19,567 nt of DNA from JBBIKU01 sp037445245 (GTDB lineage Bacteria; Chloroflexota; Anaerolineae; Anaerolineales; Anaerolineaceae), in the NCBI GenBank assembly GCA_037445245.1, contig JBBIKU010000027.1, positions 1-19,567 of the forward strand, given 5' to 3'. Positions within the stretch are counted from its first letter, which is position 1; the number at the start of each line of letters is the position of its first letter. The position numbers and the translations under genes were made by a program. The notes beneath the pieces are model-generated. The model worked only from the letters and a program-made list of their open reading frames with translations, was not told the DNA's origin and did no database searches. Positions 15,315-19,567 of the stretch are shown here, piece by piece.

Positions 15315-16739
15315 GTGACCCCTTTATTAATAAAATCCGGAACGTTGGTCACCGCTTCCGATACCTTCGAAGCCGATATCCTGATCGAAGGTGAACACAT
15401 CGCCCACATCGGTCGCAACCTGAACAAGCCCGAAAGTGCTATGGTCATCGACGCCGCCGGCAAGCTGGTTCTGCCCGGCGGGATCGACGTGCACACACAT
15501 TTCGACCTGCCGATGTTCGCCACCGTCGCATCGGATGATCACTACAGCGGACATAAAGCGGCTGCCTTTGGCGGCACCACCACCGCCATCGATTTCGTCC
15601 CGCAAGACCTGGAAACGTTGCACGCCAGTGTCGACGCCTGGCGCGCCAAAGCGGACGCCAAAGCCGCCATCGATTTTTCCTTTCATATGAACATCACTCG
15701 TCTGACCCCGGCAGTGGAGGCTGAGATTCCGAGCTTGCTGGATGAGGGCATTACTACCTTGAAAGTATTTACAGCATACAATAACCGTCTACGCTTGCAA
15801 GATTCAGAAATCTTTCGCGTGCTGCGCATTGCCCGCCAGCACGGCTTTTTGACCCTGCTGCACGCCGAAAACGGCGACGTGATCGAAACGCTGGTCGCCG
15901 AGGCGCTCGCCGCCGGGCACACCACGCCTGAATGGCACGCCAAAACCCGCCCGGCGTGGGGCGCGGTGGAAGCGGTGATGCGCGTCGCTGCCATGGCGGC
16001 GACCGCCGAAGCGCCGCTTTACGTCGTGCACATGAATGCGGCTGGCGAGGTAGATATGCTCGAATACGCCCGCCATCACGGTTTTCCGGTGATGGGCGAG
16101 ACCTGCCCGCAATATCTGTTCTTCACTGAAGATGATTTGCGCCGACCAGACGGCGCCAAGTGGATCTGCTCGCCACCCTTGCGTAGCCGCGCTGATAACG
16201 CCCGCCTGTGGCAGGGCTTGGAAGAAGGCATCATTCAGGTCTTCGCCACCGATCACTGCGCATTTTTCTACAACGGTAGCCGCCCCATCCAGTACGAGGG
16301 CAAGCCGGTGGCGATCCCCGGCAAAGAGCTGGGCGCCAACGATTTCACCAAGATACCCAACGGGCTGCCGGGTGTGGGCGATCGCCTTCCGGTCTTGTGG
16401 ACACACGCCGTCAACAGCAGCAGGATCACGCCCAACCAGTTCGTGGCGCTTACCAGCACCAACCCGGCGAAAATCTTTGGCATGTACCCGCGCAAAGGCG
16501 CCCTGGTGCCTGGCTCCGACGCCGACCTGGTCATCTGGGACCCAGCGCGTAAACTTACCTACGGCGTCGCGGTCGCCCAGCATCGCACCGACTACAACCT
16601 GTACGAAGGCTGGGAGTTGACCGGCTTCCCTGAAAAAGTCTTCCTGCGGGGAAATCTCATCGTCGACGGAGAGCGCTGGCTGGGGCGAGCGGGGATGGGT
16701 AGTTTCCTGCCCCGTAAACCCTTCGCCCCAGTGCTGTGA
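15315..16739 (+). CDS. hydA: Dihydropyrimidinase / D-hydantoinase family amidohydrolase
   Basis: 474 residues, the family's usual length. The enzyme opens cyclic ureides (dihydrouracil, hydantoins) to N-carbamoyl amino acids. A two-metal centre is complete: H60 and H62 in GGIDVHTHFD, K150 in TTLKVFTAY (the lysine that is carbamylated), H183 in LLHAEN, H239 in YVVHM, and D313 in ATDHCAF. Y155, just after the lysine, is the expected substrate-binding tyrosine. GETCPQYLFFTEDDL and the C-terminal GSDADLVIWDP are also typical. The gene has its own promoter and ribosome site, so it may be controlled separately from the transporter operon. With transcarbamylase and carbamate kinase in the window it could supply the carbamoyl-amine used to make carbamoyl phosphate. 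Phenylhydantoinase (HyuA) or allantoinase-like specificity cannot be excluded from sequence alone. Confidence 0.93.
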   Translation: MTPLLIKSGTLVTASDTFEADILIEGEHIAHIGRNLNKPESAMVIDAAGKLVLPGGIDVHTHFDLPMFATVASDDHYSGHKAAAFGGTTTAIDFVPQDLETLHASVDAWRAKADAKAAIDFSFHMNITRLTPAVEAEIPSLLDEGITTLKVFTAYNNRLRLQDSEIFRVLRIARQHGFLTLLHAENGDVIETLVAEALAAGHTTPEWHAKTRPAWGAVEAVMRVAAMAATAEAPLYVVHMNAAGEVDMLEYARHHGFPVMGETCPQYLFFTEDDLRRPDGAKWICSPPLRSRADNARLWQGLEEGIIQVFATDHCAFFYNGSRPIQYEGKPVAIPGKELGANDFTKIPNGLPGVGDRLPVLWTHAVNSSRITPNQFVALTSTNPAKIFGMYPRKGALVPGSDADLVIWDPARKLTYGVAVAQHRTDYNLYEGWELTGFPEKVFLRGNLIVDGERWLGRAGMGSFLPRKPFAPVL

Positions 16740-16758
16740 AACGGCTGCCAACCCATCT

Positions 16759-18363
16759 GTGTTGATTCTTCTGCCGGTCTTTCTGCTATTTTTGACCGCC
16801 ATCGCCCTGATGGTGCAGCAAAAAGCCCGCCCCAGTTTTGGCTATGCTTGGCTGGGCGCCACCGGCATGGCGCTCGTCATCTGGGGAATTATGCTCGGCT
16901 TGCGCTGGCTGGTCGTCCAGCCGTTCACGCCGCTGCAGTGGGAGCCGACCATCGGCGTGCAGTGGCTGCTGGCATTTCACCTCGACTTCAACAACTGGGC
17001 ATATGCGCTTGCGCTCGTCACGCTGGTGACCGCCGTTATTCTCACCGCTTCGGCGCGCATAGAGTTACAAACCACCCCCTGGTCGTGGGCAGGCAGCCTG
17101 GCGATCACCGGCGCAGGTTTGCTGGCGATACTGGCAGATACCCCCCTAGCCCTGATCTTCGCCTGGACCAGCATCGATCTGATCGAGTTGGGCGTTTTCC
17201 TGCGCCGCAGCAGCCGCAGCGATCAAACCAATCAGGTGGTTTCCGCCTTCGCCGCCCGGCTGGCAGGTTCATTCATGCTGGTGTGGGCAATGGTGGTGAG
17301 TCACGCCGGCGGCGTCCCGTTGGCGCTGGACACCATTTCATCCGAAACGGCAATGTTCGTCCTCATGGCAGCCGCCTTGCGCCTCGGCGTCATTCCGTTG
17401 CATCTTCCGTACACGCACGAATTACGGATGTGGCGCGGCTTGGGAGCCATCATCCGCCTGGTAACACCCGCCTCTGCCTTTCCCCTCATCAGCCGCGTCC
17501 CGCCCACGGTTGTGCCGCCGGTCTGGGCACCCTATTTTTTGCTTTTCGTCGCCCTTGCCGCCCTTTACGGCTCAGCAATGTGGTTAACCAGTAAAGATGA
17601 AATCTACGGCAGACCCTACTGGTTGATCGCCCTGGCAGGCATGGCAGTAGGGTGCGCCATTCGCGGCAGACCGACGGCGGCGCTCGCCTTGGGCACGGCG
17701 ATGATCCTCTGCGGCGGGTTGATCTTCCTCTATTCGGCGCGCACCAAACACATTCGCTTCATCCCGTTGCTCGGCTTCATCGGGCTAAGCGGGCTGCCCT
17801 ACACCCCGGCAGCCAGCAGTTGGGAAGGCTTGGTGGTGCTGCCGTTCAACGCCCTGGACGTGGTCATCCTCATCGCCTATTCCCTGCTGCTCCTCGGTTA
17901 TCTACGGCATGCCCTGCGTCCGGGCGGCGATGAGCTGAATGCTATGGATCGCTGGATTCACATTGTCTACCCCTTCGGACTGCTCTTTCTCTTGATTGCC
18001 TTCGGATTGATCGGTGTGCTGGGTTGGAACGGATCGTTCACTCCCGGTATGTGGTGGGCAGCACTTGCTTCTCTGCTCCTAGCGCTGGTGGGCTGGCTGG
18101 GGCTTCAGGGCGGTTTTCGTTTGCCACCCACTCTGGGAGTGCAAATTCAGTGGAGCGGAAGGCTTGCCCGGCGCCTCCTCAACCTGAGCGGTGAAATCTT
18201 TCGGCTGGATTGGGCTTACCGAACTTTCGCAGTAGTTTACCGGATCATCCAGCAAATCGTGCGGTTCTTGACCACCATCTTCGAGGGCGATGGGGGGGTG
18301 CTGTGGGCAATCGTTTTGCTGATGTTGCTCATCACCTTCTTCCAGGCAGGAGGCAGTCCTTGA
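16759..18363 (+). CDS. Divergent antiporter-like membrane subunit (complex I NuoL/N, Mrp or hydrogenase-4 type)
   Basis: 534 residues, nearly all membrane helices (about 13-14). Resemblance to proton-conducting subunits is seen in AWTSIDLIELG near residues 135-145, which stands where NuoL/M/N have the helix-5 W-E motif, and in RLGVIPLHLPYTHE at 208-221, which matches the K-x-A-x-x-P-L/F-H-x-WLPDAH segment. The lysine usually needed for proton movement would be Arg208 here, and the W-E pair is replaced by W136 with D140 or E143. The GTG start is 19 bases after the hydantoinase stop. The next membrane gene overlaps by four bases. The protein may belong to a proton- or sodium-translocating complex whose soluble subunits lie outside the window. 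The family call rests on motif likeness, so it is moderate. Confidence 0.7.
   Translation: MLILLPVFLLFLTAIALMVQQKARPSFGYAWLGATGMALVIWGIMLGLRWLVVQPFTPLQWEPTIGVQWLLAFHLDFNNWAYALALVTLVTAVILTASARIELQTTPWSWAGSLAITGAGLLAILADTPLALIFAWTSIDLIELGVFLRRSSRSDQTNQVVSAFAARLAGSFMLVWAMVVSHAGGVPLALDTISSETAMFVLMAAALRLGVIPLHLPYTHELRMWRGLGAIIRLVTPASAFPLISRVPPTVVPPVWAPYFLLFVALAALYGSAMWLTSKDEIYGRPYWLIALAGMAVGCAIRGRPTAALALGTAMILCGGLIFLYSARTKHIRFIPLLGFIGLSGLPYTPAASSWEGLVVLPFNALDVVILIAYSLLLLGYLRHALRPGGDELNAMDRWIHIVYPFGLLFLLIAFGLIGVLGWNGSFTPGMWWAALASLLLALVGWLGLQGGFRLPPTLGVQIQWSGRLARRLLNLSGEIFRLDWAYRTFAVVYRIIQQIVRFLTTIFEGDGGVLWAIVLLMLLITFFQAGGSP
18349..18353 (+). promoter_or_regulatory. Ribosome binding site that decides a TTG start
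   Basis: GGAGG six bases before TTG 18360, which overlaps the preceding stop as TTGA. This supports TTG 18360 over the longer in-frame extension back to 18210, which would overlap the previous gene by about 150 bases. Confidence 0.65.
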
Positions 18364-18950
18364 TCTTTGAACAACTGGCATTGATCCCGGTCATTCTCCT
18401 GTTCGGCAGTTCAATAACCCTCTTGATCAGCAACAACTGGCGCTGGAGTGCCATCGCCCTGGCAGCCCAATACCTGGCGGTTTTCTGGTTGGTGGCGACC
18501 ATCTGGCCCATCGGGCTGGCGGCAGTCAAGCTGGTGGTCGGATGGATGGCAGGGGCGGTGCTGGGAACGTCAAAACCCGAGGTAGAACTGGTCGACGATC
18601 CCTATATCAGTTTTTCCGGCAGGCTGTTTCGATTCATCGCTGCCGCCATCATTGCGCTGCTGATGGTCTCGATCGCCCCGGTTTTGCAGACCTGGTTTCC
18701 TGCCAGTCTGGTCGTTTTGCAGGGCAGTCTGGTGTTGATAGGGATGGGTATTTTGCAATTGGGAATGACGACCCAACCCTTGCGAGTGATTTTGGGGCTG
18801 TTGACCGCCCTGGCAGGCTTCGAGGTGCTTTACGCCTCCATTGAATCGTCTGTGTTGGTGGCGGGATTGCTCGGCGTGATCAATCTCAGCCTAGCGTTGG
18901 TCGGCGCCTACGTCCTGATCACCCCTGCCGAGGAGGAGACGGCTCAATGA
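18360..18950 (+). CDS. Small multi-pass membrane protein, possible HyfE/NuoK-like subunit
   Basis: 196 residues with about seven predicted membrane segments, starting IFEQLALIPVILLFGSSITLLISN and ending with a soluble acidic tail PAEEETAQ. A short polar loop (TSKPEVELVDDPYISFSG) divides the protein after the third helix. Size and topology resemble hydrogenase-4 component E (HyfE) more than NuoK, but I see no diagnostic motif. The likely start is TTG 18360, overlapping the previous stop. The next gene starts inside its stop codon (ATGA), so the three membrane genes form one translational unit. It may be a membrane part of an ion-translocating complex. Confidence 0.65.
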   Translation: MIFEQLALIPVILLFGSSITLLISNNWRWSAIALAAQYLAVFWLVATIWPIGLAAVKLVVGWMAGAVLGTSKPEVELVDDPYISFSGRLFRFIAAAIIALLMVSIAPVLQTWFPASLVVLQGSLVLIGMGILQLGMTTQPLRVILGLLTALAGFEVLYASIESSVLVAGLLGVINLSLALVGAYVLITPAEEETAQ

Positions 18951-19567
18951 GCGCGCCGCTGCTGTGGATCGGCATCCCGCTGATAATCGCCATCGTGCTC
19001 TGGTTCATCAGTCGCCGCAGGCTGGCGGCCGTTTTCGTCGCCTCAGGGGTTTCGCTGGCGCTGGCGCTTCTCGCCTGGCTGTTGCCGATTGAGCAGTCCG
19101 TCACGTGGGGTCCGCTCACCGTGGATCTCGGCTCAGCGCTGGTGATATTGGGACGCCGCTTCGTTCTGAGCAACGCCGATCGACCGATCTTGATCCTGAT
19201 GTACGTCTTTGGGACGTGCTGGTTCCTTGGCGCCAGGGTCGCCGGCGCCCACCGCTATTTCCTGCCCATTGGTCTGAGTATGATTGCCCTGTTGATCGCG
19301 GCGCTAGCGGTCGAACCCTTCCTCTATGCCGCCCTGCTGGTAGAAACCGCCGTTTTGATCAACATCCCGATGCTGGTGCCGCCGGGTCAGCGTGCCGGGC
19401 AGGGTGTATTGCGTTTCCTCATTTTCCAGAGTCTAGCCTTCCCATTTGTATTGCTGGCAGGCTGGACCTCTGCCGTCTACGAAGCCAACCCGGTCGACAC
19501 CCGTTTTCTCTCGCTGGCGATTCTTTTCCTCGGCTTGGGCTTTTCATTCTGGCTGGCGGTGTTCCCC
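18947..19567 (+). CDS. Second antiporter-like membrane protein, 3'-partial
   Basis: The frame is open from ATG 18947 to the end of the window (207 codons seen). GAGGAGGAG at about 18930-18938 is the ribosome site and the ATGA overlap links it to the previous gene. The visible part has about six or seven membrane segments, opening LLWIGIPLIIAIVLWF, with LSNADRPILILMYVFGTCWFLGAR near residues 75-98 and a buried acidic residue in LLVETAVLINIP near 128-139. That acidic helix stands where NuoL/M/N, MrpD and HyfB have their W-E motif, which suggests the same superfamily. The remaining conserved segments lie outside the window, so identity is tentative. Confidence 0.65.
   Translation, partial: MSAPLLWIGIPLIIAIVLWFISRRRLAAVFVASGVSLALALLAWLLPIEQSVTWGPLTVDLGSALVILGRRFVLSNADRPILILMYVFGTCWFLGARVAGAHRYFLPIGLSMIALLIAALAVEPFLYAALLVETAVLINIPMLVPPGQRAGQGVLRFLIFQSLAFPFVLLAGWTSAVYEANPVDTRFLSLAILFLGLGFSFWLAVFP

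Noticed and set aside
15804..16802. 332-codon open frame on the minus strand
   Set aside because: It lies opposite the hydantoinase, has a low-complexity Arg/Gly/Ala/His composition, and contains no recognisable domain; it is a by-product of high-GC coding sequence.
16848..17594. 248-codon open frame inside the antiporter-like gene
   Set aside because: Arg/His/Gly-rich shadow translation; the membrane-protein frame is clearly the real one.
18210..18359. N-terminal extension of the small membrane protein back to 18210
   Set aside because: It would overlap the preceding membrane gene by about 150 bases and reads as an Arg/His-rich shadow; TTG 18360 with GGAGG fits better.

Overview
The window looks like a contig segment from an uncultured, probably anaerobic bacterium, most likely Chloroflexota (Anaerolineae-like). 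This is an inference from three things: the overall protein style, the lipoprotein linker of the solute-binding protein (Thr/Pro repeats followed by a charged Glu/Lys/Val heptad-like stretch after the lipobox), and the mix of fermentative genes with divergent complex-I-like subunits. A run of 16 Ns shows it comes from a draft assembly. Every gene I can support is on the + strand. No tRNA, rRNA, CRISPR array or insertion sequence was seen.

Layout. (1) 1-1725: 3' part of a large multi-membrane-span protein of unknown function, interrupted by the gap. (2) 1817-3756: a transcarbamylase of the knotted YgeW/acetylornithine type and a carbamate kinase, overlapping by 4 bases and followed by a strong terminator-like hairpin. 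(3) 3757-4074: a 318-base leader region with a perfect inverted repeat, AT-rich promoter-like sequence and an orphan Shine-Dalgarno. (4) 4075-8999: a complete BMP/PnrA-type ABC importer (lipoprotein, double ATPase, two permeases). It is visibly more AT-rich than its surroundings and has a strong hairpin between the lipoprotein and ATPase genes. (5) 9017-12750: a threonine-synthase-like PLP enzyme, a GT2 glycosyltransferase and a second, unusual fold-type-II-like PLP enzyme. (6) 12912-15145: an unrecognised 194-aa protein and an L-lactate permease-family carrier. (7) 15315-16739: a dihydropyrimidinase/hydantoinase with a complete set of metal ligands and its own extended -10 promoter. (8) 16759-19567: three hydrophobic genes resembling, at a distance, the antiporter-like subunits of complex I, hydrogenase-4 or Mrp; the last runs off the window.

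How the genes may work together. Hydantoinase, knotted transcarbamylase, carbamate kinase, PLP enzymes and a nucleoside/purine-type BMP importer together recall the E. coli ygeW-ygeX-ygeY-hyuA-yqeA region and the anaerobic purine (urate) degradation clusters of gut bacteria. A consistent reading is as follows. A cyclic ureide is imported and opened by the hydantoinase to a carbamoyl-amino compound. The transcarbamylase phosphorolyses this to carbamoyl phosphate plus an amine. Carbamate kinase makes ATP from the carbamoyl phosphate. A PLP enzyme deaminates the amino acid to an oxo acid, and the lactate-permease-type carrier moves a hydroxy or oxo acid. No xanthine dehydrogenase, YgeY-type peptidase, YgfK or canonical YgeX is visible here, so the substrate and the exact route remain a hypothesis.
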